NCBI GenBank assembly: GCA_029259945.1 | Contig: JAJDEF010000008.1 | Location: 62,001 to 126,000 of the forward strand | Source: Planctomycetota bacterium | GTDB taxonomy: Bacteria > Planctomycetota > Planctomycetia > Pirellulales > Lacipirellulaceae | DNA length: 64,000 bases | Direction of reading: 5' to 3' | In this document: in pieces, positions 23,991 through 33,133 of the stretch | How the letters are laid out: each line of letters opens with the position of its first letter | Numbering within the stretch: position 1 is the first letter of the stretch | Notes under the pieces: generated by a model | Seen by the model: the letters and a program-made list of their open reading frames with translations, nothing else | Database searches by the model: none | What the model was told of the DNA's origin: nothing | Made by a program: the position numbers and the translations under genes

Positions 23991-25489
23991 TGTGGGTGAT
24001 CGTCATCCATTGAGGACCGTCTAGGTCGACGACCGCGCCGTCTCTGATGACCCTCATGGTCGTCTTCGTGATGGTCTTGAGGGCGTCTCTCGAAACCAGG
24101 TGGCGGCCCAAGTCCCGGTGGAGGTCGATGGTCACGCTCCGGGAATCCTCCTCTGCCGCGGGACGAGGGAACCCCTCGATACATTCGCTCCAGTTGTCGC
24201 TGCATTTGATCGTTCGGCAAGGCCAATAAACGTTCCTTATCACCGGGGCCCAACTCTTCGACAAAGAACGCTTCCAATTCCTTTTCTAGAGCCCCGCCAG
24301 ATCGATTTCGCCCTGGCTCCTGCCAGTGATTTTGTCGAAGCATCTGGGCCTGACGCCACCAGCCAGCCAATTGTTCTCGCTTCCTCATGGTTGGCAATCG
24401 CTCAAACTGAATACGAGCTTCACGAGGCAAAGTCTCTAAGACCGCCGGGAGTAGGTGTTCCTTTATTTGCTTGGGGGTGGCAATGGACATCAAAAAGAAA
24501 TATTTCCGTCGTGGATCTCCATTTAGATTCTGATATCGTTCTCGCTCACCGTCTGTCAAATCTACGACTAACTCTCGTTCCAACACTCCTAATCGCGAGT
24601 GCATCTTATGCCAAAATTGCTGTAACTGCTTCGGAGTCAACTGAAGTGCGTCGGCTTTCCTCTTTTCGTGAACCATCCGTACTACCCGATGCGCTCTCGC
24701 TGCGGCTGGCTGTTCTCGCAGCGAGTATTGCTCGCTCGCTGGCAGATGATTCAGCCATTGCTCGTAACGAACTAACGTCCCCCGTAACTCCTTGCTATCC
24801 TCCGTCGCATCAATCTCTCGATGCAAACTTCGCATTCGTACCTGCTCGGCCGGAGGCAAACCTCGGAAACGATTGAAGTTCGCCCGTAGAGTTACTTGCT
24901 CGTGGTTCGACATCTGGCTGAGCCACTTTCGGCGGTTTTCTGTCGACAAAATCAACTGCAGCTGCAGTTCCTGGTTTTCAATATCCTCTTTTGGAAGTGG
25001 CCAACCCTGATCGCCAATTCCTTGATGCAGCATTCTCAGGAAATTCACCTGCTCGAATTGGGAGTAAATATCTAATTGATAAATCACGGGCAAATCGTTC
25101 AGCAGCAACCGGTTTGGATTCGACCACGTCAGTCGAAATGCCAGCATTCCCAGTAAGATTGCACTAACTCCAAACAGTATGGTCGCTAAACGGCGTTTTC
25201 TCCGCTGCATAGGCAGAGCTTGGGTCTTCTCAGCCGCCTCCCGCCGTGCCGAGTCGACCACGATTTCCATGGTGGTCTGCAAAAACGAATCGTCGGCCCT
25301 GGTGGATGGCAGCTCATCTAGGGCTACCCACGCTCGATCAATACTCTGTAACTCCTCGCGAAAACCTTCGTCTGCCGCCAGTTGTTGTTCAACGCGTGCA
25401 CTATCTGCCGGCGACAGCTCACCGTCCAAATAAGCAACGATCTGCTCAAGTCGTTCTGAATTTCCGTCTGGGGATGGTGATTGACTCAT
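23987..25489 (-). CDS. Membrane anti-sigma factor with long helical C-terminal region
   Basis: 500 residues. The N-terminal anti-sigma domain (VAYLDGELSPADSARVEQQLAAD, 18-40) lacks the zinc Cys/His set. One membrane helix (about 101-120). The outer region is helical with repeated LPPAEQ / LPASEQ / LPREAR segments, loosely like DUF3106. The end is His, Asp, Arg and Pro-rich (residues about 450-500), possibly metal-binding. It would hold the ECF sigma factor encoded 76 bases upstream in the same direction and release it on an outside signal. Confidence 0.75.
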   Translation of the reverse strand: MSQSPSPDGNSERLEQIVAYLDGELSPADSARVEQQLAADEGFREELQSIDRAWVALDELPSTRADDSFLQTTMEIVVDSARREAAEKTQALPMQRRKRRLATILFGVSAILLGMLAFRLTWSNPNRLLLNDLPVIYQLDIYSQFEQVNFLRMLHQGIGDQGWPLPKEDIENQELQLQLILSTENRRKWLSQMSNHEQVTLRANFNRFRGLPPAEQVRMRSLHREIDATEDSKELRGTLVRYEQWLNHLPASEQYSLREQPAAARAHRVVRMVHEKRKADALQLTPKQLQQFWHKMHSRLGVLERELVVDLTDGERERYQNLNGDPRRKYFFLMSIATPKQIKEHLLPAVLETLPREARIQFERLPTMRKREQLAGWWRQAQMLRQNHWQEPGRNRSGGALEKELEAFFVEELGPGDKERLLALPNDQMQRQLERMYRGVPSSRGRGGFPERDHRPPPGLGPPPGFERRPQDHHEDDHEGHQRRRGRRPRRSSMDDDHPH

Positions 25490-25565
25490 GGCTTATAAAT
25501 TAACGATTAGGAATTGGGGCTTTAAGAATCCGAGTGGTTAGGTTTTGTCATCTGAATACCGGCGC

Positions 25566-26252
25566 TCATTGGTGTTCATCTGTGGTTCTCTCTTTCAACG
25601 CCGCCGCCTCGCCATTCCCTTCAACTTTCGCCCCTTGCTGTAGGTAAGGATCTAGCACATCTCGCAAATTCGAACGGGCTCGTGTCAGCAACGACTTCAC
25701 TGCCGACGGGCTTAGCTGCATCACCTCTGCAATCTCTTCGTAGCTCAAGTGTTCGAACTTATTCAACAACACCGCCATTCGTTGTCGTTCATTCAACGCA
25801 GCGATAGCAATTTTCACCACATCTTGAAGCTCTGCCTTATCGAGTTGTCGAGTGGGCATCAATCCACTGGCAGCCAATGCAGCCGCATCCATCGGATTGC
25901 CCTTAAATTCGCCACTCTCTCGAGAAACTAGATTGACCTCGCGTCGCCGCGATAGTCCACGCAGAGCATTCGAGGCCACATTGTGCGCAATGGTGTATAG
26001 CCAAGTAGAAAACTTTGCCCCCGGCACATAGCGACCGCGCGCCCGATACACCCGCATAAACACTTCTTGGGCCAGGTCCTCAGCCATGTCACGATGGCCT
26101 ACCAGATGTGTCATCAACGATACCACGCGATTTTGGTATCGGCCCATTAGTTCTTCGAAAGCGGTGGCGTTGTCAGCGCACACCTCAAGCATCAAACGCA
26201 CATCGGGATCTTGCGCCGTATATCTTTGAGCGGTGGAATCGCTGATGGCCAA
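25566..26252 (-). CDS. ECF-type RNA polymerase sigma factor
   Basis: 228 residues. Region 2 (FEELMGRYQNRVVSLMTHLVG, DMAEDLAQEVFMRVY, FSTWLYTIAHNVASNALR) and region 4 (LNERQRMAVLLNKFEHLSYEEIAEVMQLSPSAVKSLLTRAR) are complete. It starts with TTG at 26252 (MAISDSTAQRY); the first ATG would cut residues common in planctomycete members. The last residues (TTDEHQ) and the stop codon are written by a dispersed repeat at 25567-25590. Confidence 0.9.
   Translation of the reverse strand: MAISDSTAQRYTAQDPDVRLMLEVCADNATAFEELMGRYQNRVVSLMTHLVGHRDMAEDLAQEVFMRVYRARGRYVPGAKFSTWLYTIAHNVASNALRGLSRRREVNLVSRESGEFKGNPMDAAALAASGLMPTRQLDKAELQDVVKIAIAALNERQRMAVLLNKFEHLSYEEIAEVMQLSPSAVKSLLTRARSNLRDVLDPYLQQGAKVEGNGEAAALKERTTDEHQ
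25567..25590. repeat. GGTGTTCATCTGTGG-type repeat forming the 3' end of the sigma gene
   Basis: CATTGGTGTTCATCTGTGG then TTCTC, related to 34284-34305 and 47410-47440. On the minus strand it encodes the last six residues and stop of the sigma factor. Confidence 0.7.
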
Positions 26253-26362
26253 CCGTCGTCTCCGCTAAACTCGCGTGACCGGGACAAAACTTGCCCCTTC
26301 AGTTTACGCCCACCCAAGACCGCAAACCAGAGAACTCCCCCTACAATAACCCCGAGAGCCAT
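26192..26362 (-). CDS. Possible small membrane protein overlapping the sigma gene start
   Basis: 56-residue frame with ATG at 26362: a hydrophobic helix MALGVIVGGVLWFAVLGG followed by a basic and polar tail (GGRKLKGQVLSRS). It overlaps the start of the sigma gene by about 60 bases in another frame. No family is recognised and no good ribosome site is visible, so it may be chance. Confidence 0.25.
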   Translation of the reverse strand: MALGVIVGGVLWFAVLGGRKLKGQVLSRSREFSGDDGWPSAIPPLKDIRRKIPMCV

Positions 26363-26435
26363 AGAAAGTTTCGCCTCCAATGACGAAAAAGCCTTGCTGA
26401 GACAAGACAACGTGGCCTAGGGTTGGCTCAGGATT

Positions 26436-27188
26436 TTACAGCAGGCTCTCTAGCAACAGACGCATTTTTCGCAACTCGGCCCGATGCTCTAGGCCCTCTT
26501 CTGGCAAAACCTGCACCGACAAAGCCCGTTGGTAGCCTGCTTTCGATAGTTGGCTAATCAACCGGCCGTAGTCGTTCTCCCCTTGTCCAACTCGCACCTG
26601 GAACTGGCTCTTGGTCGAATCTCGCATTTGCACATGCATCACGTAGGGGATCACTTTCGAGAAATCGCGACCTTGGTGTGGACCCGTAATATAATGGCTA
26701 GGGTCGAGCGACAGTCCCAATCCCTGCACATTATCACAAAGCACCGCAGCCGTATCTGGATCTTCGGTCATGCAACCGATCTGTGTCTTGAGCGCTACTA
26801 GACAACCTTCGAACGAAGCGATTCGTACTAGCTCTTGCAATCGTTCAATTTCTGCGTTAAATGGCGTCCCTAATTCAGCAGCAGGCACCACCAACGGCAC
26901 CACTTTCATTGACTTCGCCAACTTGCAGCAGGCAGCAAACTCCTCGAAGTAGTGCTCTCCTTCGGTCGGATGATCCACACTCAAGGCGGCGATCGAGAGG
27001 CGATTCGAATCGCGGCACGCTTCGAGCGCCTGATCGGGGTCCGACAACACCGCCGAGGGACGCGCCCAAGTAGTCCCCTCCTCATGGATCGGCACTTCAA
27101 TTGCCGTAAATTCGAGATCCACCAACAACGGCAGAATCTCCTCTTTCGAGCGATCTGGGAACGACTCTATCGACGCACAAACTAACAA
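26436..27188 (-). CDS. Sugar-phosphate isomerase/epimerase-type TIM-barrel protein
   Basis: 250 residues of the xylose-isomerase-like TIM-barrel superfamily. Strand starts are readable: TAIEVPI, IAALSVDH, VVPLVVPAAE, VALKTQ, LGLSLDPSHYI, VMHVQMRDS. The Asp/His in LDPSHY and HVQMRD suit a metal site. Substrate unknown. Start is TTG at 27188, about 10 bases after an AGGAG ribosome site. It stands alone between the sigma gene and sppA. Confidence 0.75.
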   Translation of the reverse strand: MLVCASIESFPDRSKEEILPLLVDLEFTAIEVPIHEEGTTWARPSAVLSDPDQALEACRDSNRLSIAALSVDHPTEGEHYFEEFAACCKLAKSMKVVPLVVPAAELGTPFNAEIERLQELVRIASFEGCLVALKTQIGCMTEDPDTAAVLCDNVQGLGLSLDPSHYITGPHQGRDFSKVIPYVMHVQMRDSTKSQFQVRVGQGENDYGRLISQLSKAGYQRALSVQVLPEEGLEHRAELRKMRLLLESLL

Positions 27189-27479
27189 ACCCCAACTCCT
27201 CTCTCACTATCTCAAACAAGTCTTCTTAATGTCCAAATCCGCAACACGCCTACTGTAACGGCAAAATGGGCAACGTGGCAACACCACGGACAAACAACCT
27301 CAAACCGGGTCGTTTTGCTACCTACGCCCCCCGACAGCCATCGTTGTCCTCAACCGCTAACCCAGTAGAATGTTTACAGGCCCGCTACGGTGGGTCAACC
27401 CAAGAGCCTTTGCTAATATTGGTGCCAGCACTTGCTCTTGCATCCCCGTCGATTTCATTCTCACCGCTAGGCTCAACCG

Positions 27480-28592
27480 ATGTCCACAACCCCTCCCTCT
27501 GACGTACCACCCTCGGGTGCCGCTCCTCACACGGGCCAGCATTCGCCACAGAACCTTGCCCCACAAATTGTGGTCCAGCAGCAAGCCACCGCGTTGGGTC
27601 GCTACGGGAAGTTTATTTTGATACTGCTAGGCTTCGCGGTCATGAGCCTTGTGGGCCTCGTCAACAGCTACCAGAGTTACTTTAGTCCGCCCGGTGGGCC
27701 CCAAGAGAAATTTCACTCGCTTGAAGCAGAAGCACAAGAAAAAATTGCAGTCGTCGAGATCGTCGGCGCTATCATGGAAGGTAATGGCTTCGTCAAAAAG
27801 CAGCTCGACCGAATCCGTGAAGATGACGATGTCGTGGCCGTCGTTCTCCGTATCGACTCGCCCGGCGGTACGGTCACCGGTAGCGACTACCTCTACCACC
27901 ATGTCCGCATGTTATGCGAGGAACGCGAACTACCACTGGTCGTCAGCATGGGAAGCATTTGCGCAAGCGGTGGCTACTACATCGCCATGGCCGTTGGCGA
28001 CAACGAAGAATCGATCTTTGCAGAACCCACCACCTGGACGGGCTCGATCGGGGTTGTCATCCCACATTACGACTTCTCAGGCTTGCTAGCCAATTACAAT
28101 ATCAAAGACGACTCGATCGCTAGCCACAAGTATAAACTCATGGGAAGCCCCACACGCATTCTTAACCAAGAGGAACGTCTCGAGGAACACAACTTATTTC
28201 AAGAACTCGTTGACAAAAGTTTTGCCCGATTCAAAGAAATCGTTCGCTCTGGTCGACCCAAGCTACGCGAAGACGACCAAGCCCTCGACAAAATCGCCAC
28301 GGGGCAAATTTTCACTGCCAACCAAGCACTCGAATATGGCTTAGTCGACAAAATTGGTTTCATCGAAGATGCCATCAACCGCGCTGCGGAACTCGCAAAC
28401 CGCGATCTCGCCGAACTACGCTGCATACGCTATGAAGAACCACCCGCTTCGCTCAGCACGCTGCTCAGTTCGAAAGCCAACCCACCCAGCCTGCTAAATA
28501 CCGACTTGCAAGGCTTTCTCGACCTGACTGCGCCACGCGCTTTTTATCTCTACACTTGGCTCCCCTCGATCCTTTCCAACACCAGTCCCTAA
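27480..28592 (+). CDS. sppA: Signal peptide peptidase SppA
   Basis: 370 residues, short SppA type. A cytoplasmic proline-rich start, one membrane helix (44-63), and a protease domain with IDSPGG (125-130), nucleophile Ser163 in ICASGGYYIAM, and the general base Lys217 or Lys219 in SHKYKLMGSP. It degrades leftover signal peptides in the membrane. The rlmN gene follows after 49 bases on the same strand. Confidence 0.92.
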   Translation: MSTTPPSDVPPSGAAPHTGQHSPQNLAPQIVVQQQATALGRYGKFILILLGFAVMSLVGLVNSYQSYFSPPGGPQEKFHSLEAEAQEKIAVVEIVGAIMEGNGFVKKQLDRIREDDDVVAVVLRIDSPGGTVTGSDYLYHHVRMLCEERELPLVVSMGSICASGGYYIAMAVGDNEESIFAEPTTWTGSIGVVIPHYDFSGLLANYNIKDDSIASHKYKLMGSPTRILNQEERLEEHNLFQELVDKSFARFKEIVRSGRPKLREDDQALDKIATGQIFTANQALEYGLVDKIGFIEDAINRAAELANRDLAELRCIRYEEPPASLSTLLSSKANPPSLLNTDLQGFLDLTAPRAFYLYTWLPSILSNTSP

Positions 28593-28641
28593 CAAGCTTT
28601 CCCCTTTCTCGGAAGGATATCAGCCAACTGGTAACCCATAC

Positions 28642-29742
28642 ATGACAACTGACGCCCCTGCCAAGGACGAGCCTACACATTTGCTCACCGCGATCGACGA
28701 TACGCTTGAAGCCTATTGCCTCGATCGCGACTTGCCTCGTTTCCGTACCCGTCAGATTCGCGAGTGGCTGTTCAAAAAACGAGCGACCGATTGGTCGCAG
28801 ATGACCAATCTCCCCCAAACGCTCCGTGCCCAGCTGGCTAGCGATCTTCAACTCTGGTCGACGAAGATCATTCGCCACACCAAGTCTGCCGATGGCACGG
28901 AAAAGCTACTAATCGGCCTCGCTGACGGAGGGCAGGTCGAATGCGTCCTCCTACGAGACCGCGTTCGCCGGACCATTTGCGTCAGCACACAGGTCGGCTG
29001 TGGCATGGGGTGCGTCTTTTGCGCCAGCGGGCTTGATGGGGTTGATCGCAACCTCACCACCGGCGAAATCGTCGAGCAGATGCTTCGATTGCAGATGCTT
29101 CTCGACGAAAAAGAACGCCTCAGCCACATTGTCGTCATGGGCATGGGCGAACCTCTCGCCAATTTAGACGCTCTGCTTCCCGCGCTCACCGAAGCGCATC
29201 GACCCGAGGGGCTCGACATCAGCGCTCGCCGCATCACTATCTCCACGGTCGGCCTACCCAAGGCAATCGACCGACTCACTAGCCTCAACTCCCACTACCG
29301 CCTCGCCATTTCGCTGCATGCACCCAACGACGAACTGCGCAATCAGCTAGTTCCCGTCAACCATCGAATCGGGATGGCGTCCATCTTGCAAGCTGCCGAC
29401 AACTACTTCAACTCCTCGGGCCGACGACTCACGTTCGAGTATGTCTTGTTAGCCGACATTAACGACGAGCCAAAACATGCAAAGCAGTTGGCCACGATAC
29501 TCACCGGGCGGGAAGCGCTGCTAAACATCATCCCTTATAACCCCGTCACGGGGCTCCCTTACCGCACGCCCTCGATGCCCCGTCAGATACAATTTCGGAA
29601 AATTCTAGAGGCGAGCGGCCTTCGTGTCCGCTTTCGACATCGAAAAGGCGACGACATCGACGCCGCTTGCGGCCAGCTACGCCGCTCCCAAGCCGCTCAG
29701 CAACACCTGAAGGACTCGCCGCCGCCAACTGACGGGCAGTAG
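28642..29742 (+). CDS. rlmN: 23S rRNA (adenine2503-C2) methyltransferase RlmN
   Basis: 366 residues, radical-SAM enzyme. Cluster cysteines Cys120, Cys124 and Cys127 in QVGCGMGCVFCASG. The methyl-carrying cysteine is probably the one in DIDAACGQL near residue 346. VVMGMGEPLANLD, ISTVGLPKAI and LAISLHAPND are family blocks. It methylates A2503 of 23S rRNA and A37 of some tRNAs. It ends 11 bases before the convergent PDZ gene. Confidence 0.95.
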   Translation: MTTDAPAKDEPTHLLTAIDDTLEAYCLDRDLPRFRTRQIREWLFKKRATDWSQMTNLPQTLRAQLASDLQLWSTKIIRHTKSADGTEKLLIGLADGGQVECVLLRDRVRRTICVSTQVGCGMGCVFCASGLDGVDRNLTTGEIVEQMLRLQMLLDEKERLSHIVVMGMGEPLANLDALLPALTEAHRPEGLDISARRITISTVGLPKAIDRLTSLNSHYRLAISLHAPNDELRNQLVPVNHRIGMASILQAADNYFNSSGRRLTFEYVLLADINDEPKHAKQLATILTGREALLNIIPYNPVTGLPYRTPSMPRQIQFRKILEASGLRVRFRHRKGDDIDAACGQLRRSQAAQQHLKDSPPPTDGQ

Positions 29743-29753
29743 TGTGGGCGAAC

Positions 29754-30803
29754 TTAGTTCGCTGGCGGTTCTTCGACGGTCACAGGTTCCTGCATCAACA
29801 ATCGCTCCTGCAGCTCTCGTAGATCTCGATCCATACGCTCTAGTCGCTCGGCCAACGCCTTTTCTTGAGGCGAAGGTTCTTGGCGAGGGGCTTGAATCAG
29901 ACCACGCCCAAGGCCACCCAAACCGCGCGGCAGCAAATCTTCTAAGCCTGCATCGAAACCAAAACGCATCGCACCCCGACCTCCGGCCTGACCCCGTTGG
30001 AACAGACGTTCGGCAAACAGCCTTAAATCTTCGGGTAGTTGGGCAAGCGATTCTGGGTTGTCGCCTTCGACTACCCAAGTCTCGCCACCTCGCTTGATGG
30101 TGAGTTTAGACGGCTTGCCATTCTCCCAGGATATTGAACCCGAAACACCTGCCGGCAAAGCATCCCGATGAAACTGGTTGCCACCTAGTAGGGCGCCTCG
30201 ATCAATGGCACCACCCTGCTGAAATTGCTCTATTAACTGCCGCAACCTATCTGCCTGACCACCCTGCAATTGTCCCCAAACATCCGGCCGGGGATTGGTG
30301 CTCGTCACGGCAAACTCTTCCGGCTGCTCCTCGGGAACAACCACAATGGTTTCTTCTTTGCCCAATCGAATCAATTTCAATTCCATCGGCTTGTCTCCAT
30401 GTGCGCGCACCTGTCCCTGCAATACATCCATTCCATTGACCGCCGCTCCATTTGAACGAAGGATAATGTCGTGCCTACGCAGCCCCGCTTTTTGTGCCGG
30501 GCTATTTTCGATAACCTCTTCAACCACGACACCCATATCCACCGCCAACTGCAACTGCGTTCTCAGCACGGGGCTCTGCACTACGCGACCACGGATACCA
30601 ATCCAGTACGCAGGCGTCTCGACCGTTTCCTCTTCAGGCAGCGCTTGGACATCATCAAACTCGGCAGCCGCATCGGGCGATATCTGAACCACGCGGCCCT
30701 CTGCCTCTGCATGCGCGACCTGCTGGGATTGCGAGCAAATTCCCGCGACCAGCACGACCGAAGCCATTAACAACGCATCCCAAGAAAAATTTCGGCGTTT
30801 CAT
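29754..30803 (-). CDS. Secreted PDZ-domain protein
   Basis: 349 residues. Signal peptide (1-32, ending VAHA), then a PDZ domain (about 66-155: YWIGIRGRVV, VVVEEVIENSPAQKAGLRRHDIIL, VNGMDVLQGQVRAHGDKPMELKLIRLGKEETIVVV). The rest is Gln/Arg/Gly-rich with a C-terminal coiled coil (LAERLERMDRDLRELQERLL). No protease domain is present. It probably scaffolds partners in the periplasm. It is the last gene of the minus-strand folK-panC-lgt run, 123 bases after lgt. Confidence 0.75.
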   Translation of the reverse strand: MKRRNFSWDALLMASVVLVAGICSQSQQVAHAEAEGRVVQISPDAAAEFDDVQALPEEETVETPAYWIGIRGRVVQSPVLRTQLQLAVDMGVVVEEVIENSPAQKAGLRRHDIILRSNGAAVNGMDVLQGQVRAHGDKPMELKLIRLGKEETIVVVPEEQPEEFAVTSTNPRPDVWGQLQGGQADRLRQLIEQFQQGGAIDRGALLGGNQFHRDALPAGVSGSISWENGKPSKLTIKRGGETWVVEGDNPESLAQLPEDLRLFAERLFQRGQAGGRGAMRFGFDAGLEDLLPRGLGGLGRGLIQAPRQEPSPQEKALAERLERMDRDLRELQERLLMQEPVTVEEPPAN

Positions 30804-30926
30804 TTCTTATTCCTCCTAGTCTATCTCGGCTCTCTGCAAATCAATCTGACCTCTGACATCGCCTCAGCTTGGATATTCGACGGCTAACGCAATGTCTTGC
30901 CTTTTAAAATACGCCGCCGCTAGCAG

Positions 30927-32177
30927 CTAAGTTCGCTGCCTACGTGGTAAACGCGACAGAGTCGCCCATAGCACCATTGCACCAAGGAAAAGCAAAATGC
31001 TGATGTTTTGCGAAATGCTCAGCCCCGTACCAAACACGGGTGATTCGTCCACACGAATCACCTCCAGCAAAAATCGCGAGATAGGATAAACCGTCAGCAG
31101 CAACGCAATCACCTCGCCATCTCGACGGCGAAACGGATAGAACGACCACAAAAACCAACCCAACAACCCCGCATGTACCGCGCTGTAAACCTGCGTCGGA
31201 TGCACGGAACGACTTCGCGCTGGCGCCTCAACGGCGGGAATCACAAACGACTCGCCCGTGGCGATCTCGATCTTCATCGGCAGCAGCTGCTCAAACGCAA
31301 TCCACATCAACGACTGGACCTCTTCAAGACGACCTACCGCTTGGCCGTTGATCGCCACTAGCTTCATGCCTGGTTCTATTCCGACGTTCGCAGCTGGCGA
31401 ACCTTCGTCCACGGCAAACACCTTTGGCCGTGGATCGTCGGCTGACGATCTCGACAATCGCAAACCGACCATTCGACCATTCGCCGCTTGCTCTAGGTAA
31501 ACCATGCTCTCTTGCGGAAAAGTAACCGCCCAAGGCTGTGCCGTCTCGCCACCATAGCAGCATCCGTTTAGCAAACACCCGATCCGACCAAACGCCAAAC
31601 CGACCATCAAGCTCGGCGCAATCAAATCAGCGATCGCCAGCGTAGGCAACCTTCGACGACGCACAAACCACCCAAAGGCAAGCGACGCGCCGATCAACGA
31701 TCCATAAACGACCAATCCCCCCTCGGTAAATTTCAACACCGCAACCAGGGTGTCTGACCAGTTGTCAAATTGAAACCGTGTTTCCCAATACTCGATCACG
31801 TAAAACAATCTCGCGCCAGCGATACCGCACACAAACATCCCGAACGCCAGCGAGAAAATCAACTCCGGATCGAGCCCCATCTGTCGAGCGCGAAAGTTCG
31901 CCATGGCCAATGCAAGAAGTGCGCCCAGCAAAACCATCACGCCATATCCGCGGATCGGTAGGCCGCCAGGAAACACACGCGGGATCGCAAAAATGACGGC
32001 TGCGCCAATAAGCAGCCCTGGCAGATAACTCATCGTCTCAGCCGACCACCCTGTTCGCCGACCAGAGACGACCATCCAGAGGCCACCGCCAGTCAACCAC
32101 AAGATGAGCAGTACGCCAAAACCAAAGACCGGTGCCCCAAACCACTCCAATGGGATGCGAAATAATTCTGAGCACAT
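30927..32177 (-). CDS. lgt: Prolipoprotein diacylglyceryl transferase with inserted PDZ domain
   Basis: 416 residues against about 290 for E. coli Lgt. Family blocks: IRGYGVMVLLG, FTEGGLVVYGSLIGA, GRIGCLLNGCCYG, SVHPTQVYSA and the terminal ISQNISI. Between GRIGCLLNGCCYG and HPTQVYS is an extra PDZ-like module (VFAVDEGSPAANVGIEPGMK, then LVAINGQAV, LEEVQSLMW, PMKIEIATG). This lies in the loop expected outside the membrane. It adds lipid to prelipoprotein cysteines. It lies 62 bases after panC. Confidence 0.9.
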   Translation of the reverse strand: MCSELFRIPLEWFGAPVFGFGVLLILWLTGGGLWMVVSGRRTGWSAETMSYLPGLLIGAAVIFAIPRVFPGGLPIRGYGVMVLLGALLALAMANFRARQMGLDPELIFSLAFGMFVCGIAGARLFYVIEYWETRFQFDNWSDTLVAVLKFTEGGLVVYGSLIGASLAFGWFVRRRRLPTLAIADLIAPSLMVGLAFGRIGCLLNGCCYGGETAQPWAVTFPQESMVYLEQAANGRMVGLRLSRSSADDPRPKVFAVDEGSPAANVGIEPGMKLVAINGQAVGRLEEVQSLMWIAFEQLLPMKIEIATGESFVIPAVEAPARSRSVHPTQVYSAVHAGLLGWFLWSFYPFRRRDGEVIALLLTVYPISRFLLEVIRVDESPVFGTGLSISQNISILLFLGAMVLWATLSRLPRRQRT

Positions 32178-32239
32178 ACAACAACTTCCCGTGTTTTATA
32201 AATCGCCCGCTCAAGGGATCCAGGTACAACGTAGTCAGG

Positions 32240-33097
32240 CTAGCCGATAGTATGGTTATCAATCAATCGAGTCTTGCCCACGCGTGCCGCCAAAGCAACC
32301 ACCGTAGGTCCTTCGATGCTTGTGACCTCATCCATCGTACCCTCTGCAGCAAAAGCGATGTACTCGACCTCCGTCGAAGCCAGCCTTTCCTTCATGGCCT
32401 TGGTAATCGCAGCTACCTCCGTCTCGCCTTCAGAGTACATTTTCTCAGCTAGCTTGAGCGACTGCCATAGCAAACAGCCTTGTTGCCGCTCGCTCTCACT
32501 CAAATAAGCGTTTCGAGAACTCATTGCCAAACCATCTGCCTCTCGGACGATCGGAGAAACTCGCACCTCGACCGGCAAATTCAAATCGCTGACCATCTTC
32601 CGAATCACCAACGTCTGCTGATAATCCTTCCGACCAAAGTAAGCTCGGTCTGCGGGGATGATTTGAAGTAACTTTAGGACGACCGTCGCCACGCCCCGAA
32701 AATGTGTAGGGCGACACGCCCCCTCATACAACGTCGCCACCGATCCCACATCGACATACGTCCCATGCCCCGGCTTATACATCTCGCCTGCTTGTGGGGC
32801 AAACACCAACCAGCAGCCCCGCTCTTCAAGCAGTCGCAAGTCTTGCTCCAGCACGAGCGGGTAACTCGCCAAGTCTTCGCCGGGACCAAACTGCGTCGGG
32901 TTCACAAATACGCTCACCACTGTCCGATCGCATTCAGCCAACGAAGCATCGACCAAACTAAGATGCCCCTCATGCAGTGCCCCCATCGTCGGCACCAATC
33001 CTACCGACTCACCGGCAAGTTGCGCCGCACGTACCGCCGCATAGGTTTCGGCCGCCGAACTTTCTAGTCGAATATTTGATGCACTACTTCTAGCCAT
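32240..33097 (-). CDS. panC: Pantothenate synthetase
   Basis: 285 residues. It joins pantoate and beta-alanine with ATP, the last step of vitamin B5 synthesis. Motifs: VPTMGALHEGHLSLVD (ATP-binding HxGH type), VFVNPTQFGPGEDLASYP, FGRKDYQQTLVI and the KMSS-like DGLAMSSRNAYLS. It lies 36 bases after folK and 62 before lgt on the same strand. No panB is in the window. Confidence 0.95.
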   Translation of the reverse strand: MARSSASNIRLESSAAETYAAVRAAQLAGESVGLVPTMGALHEGHLSLVDASLAECDRTVVSVFVNPTQFGPGEDLASYPLVLEQDLRLLEERGCWLVFAPQAGEMYKPGHGTYVDVGSVATLYEGACRPTHFRGVATVVLKLLQIIPADRAYFGRKDYQQTLVIRKMVSDLNLPVEVRVSPIVREADGLAMSSRNAYLSESERQQGCLLWQSLKLAEKMYSEGETEVAAITKAMKERLASTEVEYIAFAAEGTMDEVTSIEGPTVVALAARVGKTRLIDNHTIG

Positions 33098-33133
33098 GCT
33101 CTCGACTCGTCTTTGTTGAGAATCGGTAACCTA

